From CAWUIO01 sp963922455 (lineage in GTDB: Bacteria > Bacteroidota > Bacteroidia > Cytophagales > Microscillaceae): 33,984 nucleotides of DNA. The position numbers were made by a program, and so were the translations under genes. The notes under the pieces were generated by a model. It did not search any database, was not told the origin of the DNA, and saw nothing but the letters and a program-made list of their open reading frames with translations. Location of the stretch: assembly GCA_963922455.1 (NCBI GenBank), contig CAWUIO010000075.1, positions 1 through 33,984 on the forward strand, read 5' to 3'. This document shows, one piece after another, positions 8,366-16,622 of this stretch; within the stretch, counting starts at the first letter, position 1; each line of letters starts with the position of its first letter.

Positions 8366-8806
8366 TTACTTATCTCCCCGGATGATCATACACGTAGCTG
8401 AGCCATAGGCGACGAGTTTCCCTTCTTCATCCATGATTTTACCGTGGGAGGCGACCAAGTTTCGGGAGATATTGAGGATGTGCCCTTCGGCCGTATAGGT
8501 TTTGCCTATCTTGGGAGGGCGGAGCATTTTTACATGTAAGTCAATGGTGCCGTAAGCCACCCCACCAGGTAAGACAGTATGGGTCACGATACCCGTAACC
8601 GAGTCTAAGACCGTAGCTACAAAACCCCCGTGCACACTCCCCGTAGGATTGAGATGCCTTTCGTCGGGGATAGCTTCGCCTCGGCAAAAACCTTCCTCTA
8701 CTTCTTTGAGGGCAAACCCCATAGTTGTGGCCATACTGGGAGGGGGGAAGTTGCCTTCTAAGAGTAATTTTAATTGCTCTAAACCACTCAGTTTTGATAT
8801 ATCCAT
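8366..8806 (-). CDS. PaaI-family hotdog thioesterase
   Basis: The 146-residue protein carries the PaaI/4HBT signature HLNPTGSVHGG at residues 51-61, the central-helix entry of the hotdog fold, followed by FVATVLDSVTGI. Members hydrolyse acyl-CoA (often aromatic or hydroxylated acyl-CoA) in the cytoplasm as dimers or tetramers. The first 30 residues form the usual N-terminal helix (SGLEQLKLLLEGNFPPP). Strands with GTIDLHVKMLRPPKIGKTY are typical for the family. It is followed by repeat family A copy 4 instead of an obvious terminator. The upstream dienelactone-hydrolase gene stops 49 bp before its start, so the two may be co-transcribed. The acyl substrate is unknown. Confidence 0.88.
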   Translation of the reverse strand: MDISKLSGLEQLKLLLEGNFPPPSMATTMGFALKEVEEGFCRGEAIPDERHLNPTGSVHGGFVATVLDSVTGIVTHTVLPGGVAYGTIDLHVKMLRPPKIGKTYTAEGHILNISRNLVASHGKIMDEEGKLVAYGSATCMIIRGDK

Positions 8807-8855
8807 ACACTTGGGTTTCTTGATTCAAACTTGTGGCAAAGATACAAAGGAATAA

Positions 8856-9623
8856 TTATTCTGCTAGCTGAGTATCAAAGTAATCCAATATTTCCTGCAA
8901 GGCCTGGTAGGTGGGGTGTCCTTCCTCATCCACAAAATCGAGGGTTAAAATGGCGTGGCCTTTTCCGGGCATTTCGTGAAAGATAATTCTTTGCTTGCCG
9001 TCCCGGTTGAAGGTCTGGTCGATTAATTCTATTTTTTCTTGTTTACAAATGGGGTCTTTCTCAAAACGCCCACAGTGTATGGGGCCTACTTTATCAATAT
9101 TATTTTTAGCTTTCTCGATTTCTTCCCCATTCATATGCAAGGATTTTTGATTAAATACAGCCATAGAAGGCTGGCTCGAGAATGCCGCTAAAACATCCTC
9201 ATTGGCCATCAAGGAGATGGCAAAATTGCCGGTCAGGCACATCCCGATTACGGCCACTCCTTTTACTTGGTGCTTTTCCTTTACGTGACTGCACAAGCCG
9301 GAGAGAAAGTAGGCGATGGGGCTAGACTCATTTTTGGCAAATAAATAAAACTCCTTTCGCATACACAAGACCCGGAAAAAGTTGCTGGCCGATGCCGTCT
9401 TGCCAATGGGGCCAAACAAATGAGGCAAAATCACGGTGTAGCCCCGGGCCACAAAGCGGTCGGCCAGGGCGAGGGTTTCTTGCCCGATTCCCGGAAGCTC
9501 TTGAATGATTACGACCACTTTATTTCCATCTCCTAGGGTGTAGATGTCGTGGCGGGCAACTTTATCGTTGCGCATGGGGAAGGAGAACTCCTCTTTTTGG
9601 TAAGCATCTATTGGGGTAGGCAT
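8856..9623 (-). CDS. Dienelactone-hydrolase-family protein
   Basis: With the start at 9623 the product has 255 residues, the normal size for this alpha/beta-hydrolase family; a start at 9686 would overlap the upstream gene and add an unrelated stretch. The nucleophile is probably Cys129 in VIGMCLTGNFA (G-x-C-x-G), with His223 in PGKGHAIL. Asp190 (EKDPIC) is a candidate acid, and Glu42 in IIQELPGIG matches the glutamate that interacts with the Cys in classical enzymes. Such enzymes open lactones or hydrolyse small esters in the cytoplasm; the natural substrate here is unknown. It sits 13 bp after the DUF2834 gene and 49 bp before the thioesterase, so a three-gene operon is plausible. Confidence 0.85.
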   Translation of the reverse strand: MPTPIDAYQKEEFSFPMRNDKVARHDIYTLGDGNKVVVIIQELPGIGQETLALADRFVARGYTVILPHLFGPIGKTASASNFFRVLCMRKEFYLFAKNESSPIAYFLSGLCSHVKEKHQVKGVAVIGMCLTGNFAISLMANEDVLAAFSSQPSMAVFNQKSLHMNGEEIEKAKNNIDKVGPIHCGRFEKDPICKQEKIELIDQTFNRDGKQRIIFHEMPGKGHAILTLDFVDEEGHPTYQALQEILDYFDTQLAE

Positions 9624-9636
9624 CGTAAACGATAGT

Positions 9637-9960
9637 TTAGTGTTTAAGGGGTAGTGCTTGTATTCGCATGAGTAGGTAAAGTGCAAAGCCTACGGCCACC
9701 CCCGGAACGACTCCAAGCAAGACACATAGCCAGCCATATTTCACGTGTGGATATTCGTAAATTACCCAAACGAGTAGAATAAACCAACAACAGATCACAT
9801 CGGTAGAATAGCCTGAGGCATAGGGATTGACAAAACCTCCGGCAAAGGCTCCCAGGATATCGGGATTGACCAGGAGGGGAGGAACCACGATCCAGGCAAA
9901 GAAGAGGAGGAAGAAGAGGGCTATGCCGATTAAGCTCCCTCTGAATATATAATTGGGCAT
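9637..9960 (-). CDS. Small membrane protein, DUF2834-like
   Basis: The 107-residue product has three hydrophobic segments (about residues 8-30, 50-68 and 76-98). The middle carries the family pattern GGFVNPYASGYSTDVICCWF, in which N-P-x-A and a following Asp at the head of a helix are typical of DUF2834. A conserved Glu follows in WVIYEYPHVKYGW, before the last helix. No function is known for this family; it is found in many Bacteroidota and cyanobacteria. It is the first gene of the likely operon with the dienelactone hydrolase and the thioesterase. The ATG at 9960 gives the complete first membrane segment. Confidence 0.75.
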   Translation of the reverse strand: MPNYIFRGSLIGIALFFLLFFAWIVVPPLLVNPDILGAFAGGFVNPYASGYSTDVICCWFILLVWVIYEYPHVKYGWLCVLLGVVPGVAVGFALYLLMRIQALPLKH

Positions 9961-10370
9961 GTAACTTGGCTATGTTGTTTGGGGGCAATATATCAATCAT
10001 TAAGCTAAGTAAAAAGTATGAGGCTAGGGAAGAGCAAAGCGAGGAAGGAGCTTCCCCACGCAAAGAGTTATTATGGGCACGACTTCAGGATATGAGCACG
10101 GCTCGGGCTGTATATTTGTCTCGAGAATTTTTTTCAATTAGTATACCCTTGGGCTTTACACCACCCTCCGAAATACGTGCCTTTCCCCAAAGCCCGTAGA
10201 AACAAACCCTTGATACGCCAAGCCCATCTGGGATAGTAAAAACGTAGCGGAGATGTAAGAGATTCCCAGGCAGAGGGTAAGACATAGTTGTAGGCTATTT
10301 TAAGATAGGCCCCTCAGGTGTAAACGGCTTAGCTAACCCTACTAATGCTAAGCTTTCTGGCTTTTTCTTC
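9961..10370. other. Intergenic stretch with no recognised feature
   Basis: Short frames here on both strands lack protein-like composition and ribosome-binding context. The upstream side of the DUF2834 gene should hold its promoter, but I see no convincing element. The right edge joins repeat family A copy 5. Confidence 0.4.
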
Positions 10371-10502
10371 AGCTTAGGGATAGAGCGGCATGTCTGAGCT
10401 CGTATGGGCCGGTGGGGAAAGGCAGCGAGTAGCGAAAGCCCGGCCCGCGCGAGCAGATATTTTTTATTGGAAAAGAATCTTCCTACCGCGCGGGCAAGCC
10501 CC
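10371..10502 (+). repeat. Repeat family A, copy 5 (type-B core)
   Basis: Forward copy beginning AGCTTAGGGATAGAGC. Core pairing CTCG…CGAG with an inner GGCC/GGC; closing stem CCCGCGC/GCGCGGG. It abuts the terminator of the SDR gene directly, so in this case the element is beyond a separate terminator. Confidence 0.85.
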
Positions 10503-10536
10503 AAAAAAAATCCGTGACCCAAAAGGCCACGGATTT
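10503..10536 (-). terminator. Intrinsic terminator of the SDR gene
   Basis: On the minus strand AAATCCGTG pairs with CACGGATTT (10508-10516 with 10528-10536) around an 11-nt loop and runs into eight T (A run 10503-10510). It lies about 40 bp after the SDR stop codon. Confidence 0.85.
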
Positions 10537-10576
10537 AGAATCTGAAAAAAATCAAATGAGCCTCACAAGTTGGGGT

Positions 10577-11458
10577 TTATACCGCTAGAGTGAGTAAGTT
10601 TTCCATTTGCAAGCTTTCTTTGACTAGGGATTCTTGGATGGGCGCGACTTTTTCGTTGTAGTCTACCGTACCATAATCGATACCGGAAACCACGCGGAAT
10701 GGACGCTGGCCACGGGGCTTTTGGATCACTTGAAGGATATCATCGGCCACCATTTGGGGCTTGGGCGCTTGCTCGGTATCAAAAAATCCTTCAAAGTTTT
10801 TAAGCATCTGTTGGGGCACATCTTTGAAATCACCGTAAGCCTTGCGTACCGCTTCGTCGGCTTCTTGGGGACCACTGTAAAGCAGGCCGGTACCAAATGG
10901 CCCAGGCTCATTTACCGATACTTCAATGCCAAAAGGGGCTAGCTCGTAGCTAAGTGCTTGAGAATAAGATTCTACGGCGTGCTTGCTGGCACAATAAATC
11001 CCGAAGTATGGAAAAGTCAAACGACCGGCCAGGGAAGACACGTTGATAATCAGGCCACTCTGGGCCGCCCGCATATGGGGCAATACAGCCTTAGTGGTAC
11101 GCAAAATCCCGAAGAAGTTGATGTCGAACTGCTCGTGGGCTTGCTCAAGAGAATAGGCCTCACTAAGGCCGACAAACATCACCCCGGCATTGTTGACCAA
11201 TACATCCACTTTGCCATCTTCGTGGATCACTTGCTGGACGGCACTTTGTACCGATACATCTTGGGTCACATCCAGGTCTACAACCCGGATGTTGAGGTCT
11301 TCACTTTGGGCAATACGCAGGAGCGCCTCTTTTTTCGCGGCGTTTTTTCCCTCCGGATTGCGCATGCTTGCCCAGACTTTGTAGCCGTGGCGGGCTAAGG
11401 TGAGGGTAGTTAAGTAGCCAAAACCGCTACTGGTACCCGTGATTAGAACGTTTTTCAT
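10577..11458 (-). CDS. Short-chain dehydrogenase/reductase (SDR)
   Basis: The 293-residue protein is a classical SDR. The cofactor motif TGTSSGFG starts at residue 8, NNAG is at 89-92, the catalytic serine lies in NVSSLAG (about 141-142), and Y155-x-x-x-K159 lies in YCASK. S31-M-R following the second strand suggests preference for NADP(H), as basic residues there usually do. The long C-terminal part after residue 200 is typical of larger classical SDRs acting on lipid or aldehyde/ketone substrates. It lies 70 bp after the TetR gene, and that gap contains an operator-like dyad matching the one in front of the TetR gene. It is therefore very probably the regulated target, and ends in a strong terminator. 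Confidence 0.9.
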   Translation of the reverse strand: MKNVLITGTSSGFGYLTTLTLARHGYKVWASMRNPEGKNAAKKEALLRIAQSEDLNIRVVDLDVTQDVSVQSAVQQVIHEDGKVDVLVNNAGVMFVGLSEAYSLEQAHEQFDINFFGILRTTKAVLPHMRAAQSGLIINVSSLAGRLTFPYFGIYCASKHAVESYSQALSYELAPFGIEVSVNEPGPFGTGLLYSGPQEADEAVRKAYGDFKDVPQQMLKNFEGFFDTEQAPKPQMVADDILQVIQKPRGQRPFRVVSGIDYGTVDYNEKVAPIQESLVKESLQMENLLTLAV

Positions 11459-11496
11459 GGTTTGATGAATTTGGAAACGGGTAAATTAAATAATAG

Positions 11497-11511
11497 TAGA
11501 CCAGTTGTCTA
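11497..11511 (-). promoter_or_regulatory. TetR operator in front of the SDR gene
   Basis: TAGAC-CAGTT-GTCTA is a perfect 5-bp inverted repeat with a 5-bp centre, 38 bp upstream of the SDR start. It matches the site at 12109-12123 at 13 of 15 positions, with further identity to its left (ATAG). The TAGAC/GTCTA form recalls NemR/AcuR-type TetR operators. The assignment is inference from the matching pair. Confidence 0.75.
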
Positions 11512-11528
11512 TAAAGAAAGAAAAATTT

Positions 11529-12101
11529 TTAAATAATTTCCTGCATAAAAGAAATAAAGAGGTCCATGGGCTCATTATTTCGGGTAGACTTCATCCGTAC
11601 GAGGGCTCCTTCCCAACTGTTGAGTAAAAAAGCCGCTAAATCTTCGGCACTTCGCTGGCCAGGGATGCTTCCTAGGTCTTGTCCTTGCTGAATGGTACGG
11701 ACAAAGAGTGCCTGCCATTCGGTAAACTTTTGGCTAATCTTTTCGGCAAAGACCACTTTTTGGGCCGCCAGCTCTAGGCTGCTGTTGCCCAGGAGGCAGC
11801 CTTGCAGGTATCCTTGCTCGGTGTAAAGGTCCTTGACGGTTTCCAAAAGTTTAAAAATACGCTGGCGAGGATCTAGGTCTTTATCCTCCAAGAAGGACTT
11901 CATAAAAAGCAGGCTCTCGGCAGCGTAAAAATCCAGCACTTGCAAGCCAAAGTCTTCCTTACTTTTAAAATAGTAGTAAAAGGAGCCCTTAGGTATCCCG
12001 GCTTGGTCTAAAATCTTCTGCAAGCCCACACTGTGGTAGCCGCTTTTGAAGATCAATCCCATGCCTTTTTCCAGGATATTTTTTTTGGTTTCTTCTTTCA
12101 T
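11529..12101 (-). CDS. TetR/AcrR-family transcriptional regulator
   Basis: The 190-residue protein begins with a TetR HTH domain: ILEKGMGLIFKSGYHSVGLQ, then KILDQAGIPKGSFYYYFKSK (to about residue 48). The C-terminal half contains GCLLGNSSLELA, typical of the NemR/AcuR-like branch that senses electrophiles or small organic acids. In that branch a cysteine often acts as sensor, and Cys102 in QGCLLGN is a candidate; this is inference. It is expected to repress itself and the SDR gene 70 bp downstream, because the same 15-bp dyad lies directly in front of both start codons. The ATG at 12101 is supported by the length of the first helix. Confidence 0.9.
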   Translation of the reverse strand: MKEETKKNILEKGMGLIFKSGYHSVGLQKILDQAGIPKGSFYYYFKSKEDFGLQVLDFYAAESLLFMKSFLEDKDLDPRQRIFKLLETVKDLYTEQGYLQGCLLGNSSLELAAQKVVFAEKISQKFTEWQALFVRTIQQGQDLGSIPGQRSAEDLAAFLLNSWEGALVRMKSTRNNEPMDLFISFMQEII

Positions 12102-12108
12102 TTTATAG

Positions 12109-12123
12109 TAGACCAGTCGTATA
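12109..12123 (-). promoter_or_regulatory. TetR autoregulatory operator
   Basis: TAGAC-CAGTC-GTATA, an imperfect dyad ending only 7 bp before the TetR start codon. It is the second copy of the operator at 11497-11511. Binding here would cover the ribosome-binding region and probably the transcription start. Confidence 0.65.
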
Positions 12124-12170
12124 GTTAACTATTAGCCCCGTATATTAGTTCGCTAAGGGATCAGATTTTG

Positions 12171-12202
12171 AAAAAAAAATATGCCAAGCCAAGGCTTGGC
12201 AT
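12171..12202 (-). terminator. Intrinsic terminator of the methyltransferase gene
   Basis: The 10-bp arms ATGCCAAGCC (12181-12190) and GGCTTGGCAT (12193-12202) are perfect complements around AA. On the minus strand they are followed by a T tract (A run 12171-12179). It lies 129 bp after the methyltransferase stop codon; the stretch between shows no gene. Confidence 0.8.
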
Positions 12203-12330
12203 GCCTCGAGACGGTCGTGTTTAGTTTTTGGCGGCTAAAAGGCCCGAGCAAACATGAGAATACAGGTTTCTAATGATATCAACCAGGAGGGGATAGCAGC
12301 GCTAGGGGCTAAACAGTTTCTTATAACTAT

Positions 12331-13122
12331 CTAATCAGACTTTTTCCGGGCCAAGATGATAAACTCCAAGCCCTCGTGTTTTTGTAAGACTTCCAGGTCG
12401 AAGTAGTGAAGCATTTCTTGGAGCACTTCATTATCAAAAACGTGATGGTGCAAGGCCCGGTTTTCATAATTTTTTAGGGACCTTTCCTTAAAAAACTCCA
12501 TACTGGCCGAGCCCGGGTCTTTGCTTACATCGTGAAATTCTAAAATTTCCTCCAGGTGGGTCATATCATCCTCATGGGTGCCCTGCTGATAGTCTTCCAG
12601 AATATGGGTGTAGGGGGTAGTAGCCCGTTTGTGGTCAAAGCAGTATTCTTTATTTGGCACGACTACCAGGAGCAAGCCTTCTTTTTTTAAAACTCGGGTC
12701 CACTCTTCAATTGCTTTCAAAGGGTTGGCGACGTGCTCGAGACAATTAGAAGAAATCACAAACTCATATTTGGCATCGGGGATGAGGCTCAAATCGGCGG
12801 CTTCCATGATGTATTGTACGCCTTCTTTCCCTTCCTGGTATTGGTATTTTTCTCCACTTAGGATATTGCCTTCCCAGATGGTGCTGGTGGAAAAATTACA
12901 ACCGTCCAGCGCCTGGATCACGTCGTATAAGGGCACAAAACCCTTGGCTTGAAAGACTTTGCTGGGCCCACCTACCTCTAGGCCCGACTTTCCCGTGAAT
13001 AACTCTCGGATTCCTTGGTAATTCTGGATGCGTTCGCCTAGCAGTTTGCCCACGGCCCGTTTCAATACATAGCTTATTCCTTTTTCGTTGACCAACTCGA
13101 ATGCTCTGGCAATTTTACTCAT
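12331..13122 (-). CDS. Class I SAM-dependent methyltransferase
   Basis: The 263-residue protein has the Methyltransf_11-like core between residues 45 and 180. Motif I is GLEVGGPS (about 48-54), a form without the usual G-x-G-x-G that is common among methyltransferases associated with glycan or lipid modification. The motif II/III region is SSNCLEHVANPL at 124-135, followed by EEWTRVLKKEGLLLVVVPN. An extra segment of about 60 residues (His/Asp-rich, around 165-225) follows the core and may form a substrate lid. Substrate unknown. It appears monocistronic, with repeat family A copy 6 about 70 bp upstream and a strong terminator downstream. Confidence 0.82.
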   Translation of the reverse strand: MSKIARAFELVNEKGISYVLKRAVGKLLGERIQNYQGIRELFTGKSGLEVGGPSKVFQAKGFVPLYDVIQALDGCNFSTSTIWEGNILSGEKYQYQEGKEGVQYIMEAADLSLIPDAKYEFVISSNCLEHVANPLKAIEEWTRVLKKEGLLLVVVPNKEYCFDHKRATTPYTHILEDYQQGTHEDDMTHLEEILEFHDVSKDPGSASMEFFKERSLKNYENRALHHHVFDNEVLQEMLHYFDLEVLQKHEGLEFIILARKKSD

Positions 13123-13190
13123 GTTGATTTTTATTAGCTCTCTCCTTGCAATGATAAAAAATAATTATGAGGACTTAATCAAAGGAGATA

Positions 13191-13326
13191 GGGGCTGCCC
13201 CCGGCCTTGCAAGATTTGGCTAATAAAAACAGGTTTTGGTTTGCGGCCGGGGTCGGGCTTTCGCTACTCGCTGCCTTTCCCCGCTGGGCCTACACGAGCT
13301 CAAACATGCCGCTCTATCCCTCAGCC
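13191..13326 (-). repeat. Repeat family A, copy 6 (compensated stem)
   Basis: Reverse copy starting GGGGCTGCCCCCGGCC and ending TATCCCTCAGCC. The closing stem is CCCCGGCC/GGCCGGGG instead of CCCGCGC/GCGCGGG, changed on both sides. Core hairpin of the CTCG…CGAG kind. It lies between the methyltransferase start and the penicillin acylase stop codon. Confidence 0.85.
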
Positions 13327-13440
13327 AGATTTGAGAGCAGGGAGTATAGAAGCAAGAACGAGTCAGGAGCCGAGAACCGGGGGATGGGACTTTTTGCGAG
13401 CCTGGCTCGAATGAAATGCCCAGGCGACTGAGCTGGGTTT

Positions 13441-15858
13441 TTACTCTGCTGGCACCAAGTCTAAGCGCTCTACCGCCACCGAATCCACCTTCTGCCGGGA
13501 ATAATACACTCTAAAGTAGCGATCTTCGGCCCAGTCGGCAAAGAGGTTTTTATAAAAGGGGCTCTCAGGGTGACCTGATTGGCCTGGGGAGTTGGTCCCT
13601 ACCGATTGGTCCCAATCCTGTACATCCACAATAATCCGGAATGTCCCTCCACTGGACTGATTATAGGCCGAGCCCGTAGAGCCTGGAGTATATTGATTTC
13701 CACCTCGGGGTAGGAGGGGGGTATTGAGTTGCTCTCGGAGTTGGGCATTCACGACCCGGCCCAGGGGATGATAGATCTCTACGTGTTTCATATCGGGGTG
13801 GCCGTATTTCCAGGAGTTTACATCTTCACCCAATTTTGCTTGCAAGCTTTGCCGGGCACTTGAGAAGGTACCCTTTAGATAGCGGTCTCGTTTTTCCTCG
13901 GCATTGGGGCCAAACTTAGTAGTGGGGTCAAGAATCCATGGGGAGAGTTTGGCCAATTGAATGCTGATTGGCACTCCCTCCATAACAGGATCGGGAAAAT
14001 ACTCAAAAAAGCGACTTTTGAGTTCGTTTTCCCAGGCTACATACAGGGCAGCCGCAGCCGAGTTTTTGTCTAAGACATAATTCCAGTCAGCTAGAAGGGC
14101 TTGAGCTTCTTGCTCAATATCCTCTTCCATGTTCAGGTTGAGTAAAAGAGGAACCAAGGTGCGGGCGGGAATAGACAAGTAATCGGTTTGGAGAGACTTC
14201 ATATCCTCCATCGTCAATTTCTTGCCTGCACTGAGGACTTCCTGTACTCGATTGCCTCGATACGGATCGGCCCAGTTGAAGCCAATAGCGTCCCAGCGGG
14301 TATAGCTATCCGGGGTCACGTTTTGGTTGGCAGTCGCAATAAAACCCGATTGGGGATTATATACGTGGGGTTTTTCTTTAATAGGCAGGTAGCCCTCCCA
14401 CTCGTAACGCCCATCGCCGGGCACGGGTACGAGGCCGCTAAAATTTGGGCGAATGGGAGCAATCCCAACGGCTTGCCAGCCAATATTACCTTCCTTATCT
14501 ATCCATATCATATTTTCTCCGGGAATGTGGCTGTAATTACATGCTTCCCGAAACTCTTCCCAATTTTTAGCTTGATCCATGCGAAGGGAGGCCAAGTAAG
14601 GAGATCCGCCCGGTTCCATCCAGGCGCAGCGGACAGCATAAGCGACATGATTGGCCGAGTCGACATAGGTTACGGGCCCGTGCCGGGTGTATAAAAGGTC
14701 AACTTCTACTGCTTCGCTGTTCTTGATGGCAAAATTTTCTGAGATGACGTCCATATCTTCCCAGCTATCTTGGTATTTGTACTGGCGGAGGTTATCGGGG
14801 TTTAATTCATAGACCATCAAGTCTTCTCCATCGGTAGAAAATACGGTCAAACCCCAGGCCCCGTATGCGTTGTGGCCAATGGAAACTCCGGGTATCTCTG
14901 GCTCACCGCCGCCAATAACATCCCAACCCGGAGCGGATAGGTGTACCCAATATCGAAGTGAAGGAATCGCGAGCACCCGGTGGGGATCATTGGCCATGTA
15001 TGCGTGGCCATTTTCGGAGAGCTGGGGCTGGGTGACCCAGTTATTGCTGCCAATCCAGGATTTTTCCTCATCAAAATCAGAGGAGAGGGGCTCTCGGAGT
15101 TGGCTAAGGGGCTTCTCGGTCCGGTATTCGGGGAGAATATCCTCAGGCTGAAACGTAATGGCTTTTCGGTAAGCGTGGTATAGCGCTAAAATATCGTCTT
15201 GTAATAAATCTCCTTGGATGGCCGGGTCAAGGGCTAAAACAGGGTCTTGGGGATGAAACCAATTGTATTCCTTGGTTTTTTCTACCCCGACCTTGGCTAC
15301 TTGTCGGCCTAGGTTGAGTTCGGTGTCAATATTACCCAGTAAGCCTTGGTGGCGGGAGATAACAATCTCGGGGGTCCATTTTTGGGGTTGGATACCCAGG
15401 GCCTTAAAAGTTACGGGCAATTGATCAGGGTCTTGCATAATTTCTTCAATGTAGGCATTGACTCCTTTTACATAGGAAGTGATGATTTCTTCCCCATCCG
15501 GATGGTAGTACTGCATTTCGGTTGGCATATCGCCCCGAAACTGAAATAAGCGGGTGCCGATGTCCCGTTTCAGTTCCCGTTCTCCCAGAATTTCGGCTAC
15601 GGTACCTGTGGCTTGTCGGCGCCAGATCTCAAACTGAAAGAGTCGGTCACGAGCGGCACAGTAGCCTTGGGCAAAAAAGAGGTCCGGCTGGTTTTGGGCG
15701 TATATGTGATTGATTCCCGCGGGGTCTCGGATAACTTCTACGGGGGCTTGCAATCCGGGAAGGCTGAGCGATTGGCCCTGGGTTTCTAGGCTTTGCTTAC
15801 ACGTGCTCAATAAGAAGCAGCCCAGTAGGATATAGGTGCTTAGGATATAGGGAGGCAT
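13441..15858 (-). CDS. Penicillin acylase family N-terminal-nucleophile hydrolase
   Basis: The 805-residue precursor has the layout of the penicillin G acylase/acyl-homoserine-lactone acylase family: exported leader, alpha chain, spacer, beta chain. The leader (MPPYILSTYILLGCFLLSTC) offers lipobox candidates at Cys14 and Cys20. Autocleavage is expected between Gly270 and Ser271 in WIGSNNWVTQ, making Ser271 the N-terminal nucleophile. PGVSIGHNAYGAWGLTVF and the C-terminal GNQYTPGSTGSAYNQSSGG fit the beta chain. Such enzymes hydrolyse amide bonds of N-acyl compounds in the periplasm (beta-lactams, AHLs, acylated amino acids or lipopeptides); the native substrate is unknown. A small gene of unknown function ends 56 bp upstream on the same strand. 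Confidence 0.88.
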   Translation of the reverse strand: MPPYILSTYILLGCFLLSTCKQSLETQGQSLSLPGLQAPVEVIRDPAGINHIYAQNQPDLFFAQGYCAARDRLFQFEIWRRQATGTVAEILGERELKRDIGTRLFQFRGDMPTEMQYYHPDGEEIITSYVKGVNAYIEEIMQDPDQLPVTFKALGIQPQKWTPEIVISRHQGLLGNIDTELNLGRQVAKVGVEKTKEYNWFHPQDPVLALDPAIQGDLLQDDILALYHAYRKAITFQPEDILPEYRTEKPLSQLREPLSSDFDEEKSWIGSNNWVTQPQLSENGHAYMANDPHRVLAIPSLRYWVHLSAPGWDVIGGGEPEIPGVSIGHNAYGAWGLTVFSTDGEDLMVYELNPDNLRQYKYQDSWEDMDVISENFAIKNSEAVEVDLLYTRHGPVTYVDSANHVAYAVRCAWMEPGGSPYLASLRMDQAKNWEEFREACNYSHIPGENMIWIDKEGNIGWQAVGIAPIRPNFSGLVPVPGDGRYEWEGYLPIKEKPHVYNPQSGFIATANQNVTPDSYTRWDAIGFNWADPYRGNRVQEVLSAGKKLTMEDMKSLQTDYLSIPARTLVPLLLNLNMEEDIEQEAQALLADWNYVLDKNSAAAALYVAWENELKSRFFEYFPDPVMEGVPISIQLAKLSPWILDPTTKFGPNAEEKRDRYLKGTFSSARQSLQAKLGEDVNSWKYGHPDMKHVEIYHPLGRVVNAQLREQLNTPLLPRGGNQYTPGSTGSAYNQSSGGTFRIIVDVQDWDQSVGTNSPGQSGHPESPFYKNLFADWAEDRYFRVYYSRQKVDSVAVERLDLVPAE

Positions 15859-15914
15859 AGTAAATTGTTTTACAAATGAATAGACGAGAGGGTAAAATAC
15901 TAATTTTCGGTATT

Positions 15915-16241
15915 TTACTCAATATGAACTTTACTAAGGCCAAAGGCTTCTTCTATTTGGCGAAGGGTGCTGAGCAAAGTATGGGAAGCTACCGGATTGT
16001 CTTTGGGTAGGAACAGTTTTAATTCGCTCACCAGGTAATCTTGGCTATCTTCTCCATCATACACGAGAAAAAGGGCATTGCCCTGAGGGTCTTCAAAAAT
16101 CACCAATCCGGCACTTAAATTAAGATAATGCCAATTCCCTTGCTTCACTAAGGGGGTAAACTGAGCATAAATATAATCAATCAATGGGGCGTGTTGGGTA
16201 AAGGTCTCCCAACCGAGTTTGGGCTGAATGTAATACGTCAT
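15915..16241 (-). CDS. Hypothetical protein, about 108 residues
   Basis: I do not recognise this protein. It has no signal peptide or membrane segment and an alternating hydrophobic pattern consistent with a small alpha/beta fold (WHYLNLSAGLVIFEDPQGNA, then LFLVYDGEDSQDYLVSEL, then a C-terminal helix). The start at 16241 (MTYYIQPKLG) is preferred over 16262 because the extra residues add nothing protein-like; both are possible. It lies 56 bp before the penicillin acylase gene on the same strand and may be co-transcribed with it. Its upstream side is occupied by repeat family A copy 7. Confidence 0.6.
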   Translation of the reverse strand: MTYYIQPKLGWETFTQHAPLIDYIYAQFTPLVKQGNWHYLNLSAGLVIFEDPQGNALFLVYDGEDSQDYLVSELKLFLPKDNPVASHTLLSTLRQIEEAFGLSKVHIE

Positions 16242-16403
16242 AGGGCTGATAATTATTCCCAAGCTATTGAATAGATAAAGTACCCGGGGGAGGGTAGATA
16301 TATTGTGCTTATCAAATTACAGCAAAGTTGGCTATTATCAAAAAAAGCGCAAGGCTGACCCTTGAGGGAATCACCTAGTTTTTGCTCTCAATTCAGAAGT
16401 TTT

Positions 16404-16533
16404 GGCTTAGGGATAGAGCGGCATGTTTGAGCTCGTGTAGGCCCGGCGGGAGAAGGCAGCGAGTAGCGAAAGCCCGGCCCGCGCTGGCACTTTCGATCCA
16501 TAGGCACAAAATGAGATAGCGCGGGCAAGCCCC
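16404..16533 (+). repeat. Repeat family A, copy 7 (type-B core)
   Basis: Forward copy with both ends intact, 89 bp past the M24 stop codon. Core pairing GCTCG…CGAG with inner GGCC/GGC; closing stem CCCGCGC/GCGCGGG. This copy is representative of the type-B consensus. The rest of the 16242-16622 gap shows nothing else. Confidence 0.88.
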
Positions 16534-16622
16534 TGAGTCTTAATTTTCTTACATAATACCAGGCAATAAAGCAAATGGCAAGAGGCTAAAAGCCCCATAT
16601 GATTACTCTTGCGCTCGATTAT

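Noticed and set aside
10958..11398. 146-codon plus-strand frame opposite the SDR gene
   Set aside because: Antisense shadow of a gene with all SDR motifs; the frame does not look like a protein.
13207..13431. Small plus-strand frame containing RAGLSLLAAFP across repeat copy 6
   Set aside because: It is translation of repeat family A DNA, present in several frames and orientations elsewhere in the window.
14188..14694. 168-codon plus-strand frame opposite the penicillin acylase gene
   Set aside because: Antisense to a well-supported N-terminal-nucleophile hydrolase; no signal peptide, motif or ribosome-binding context.
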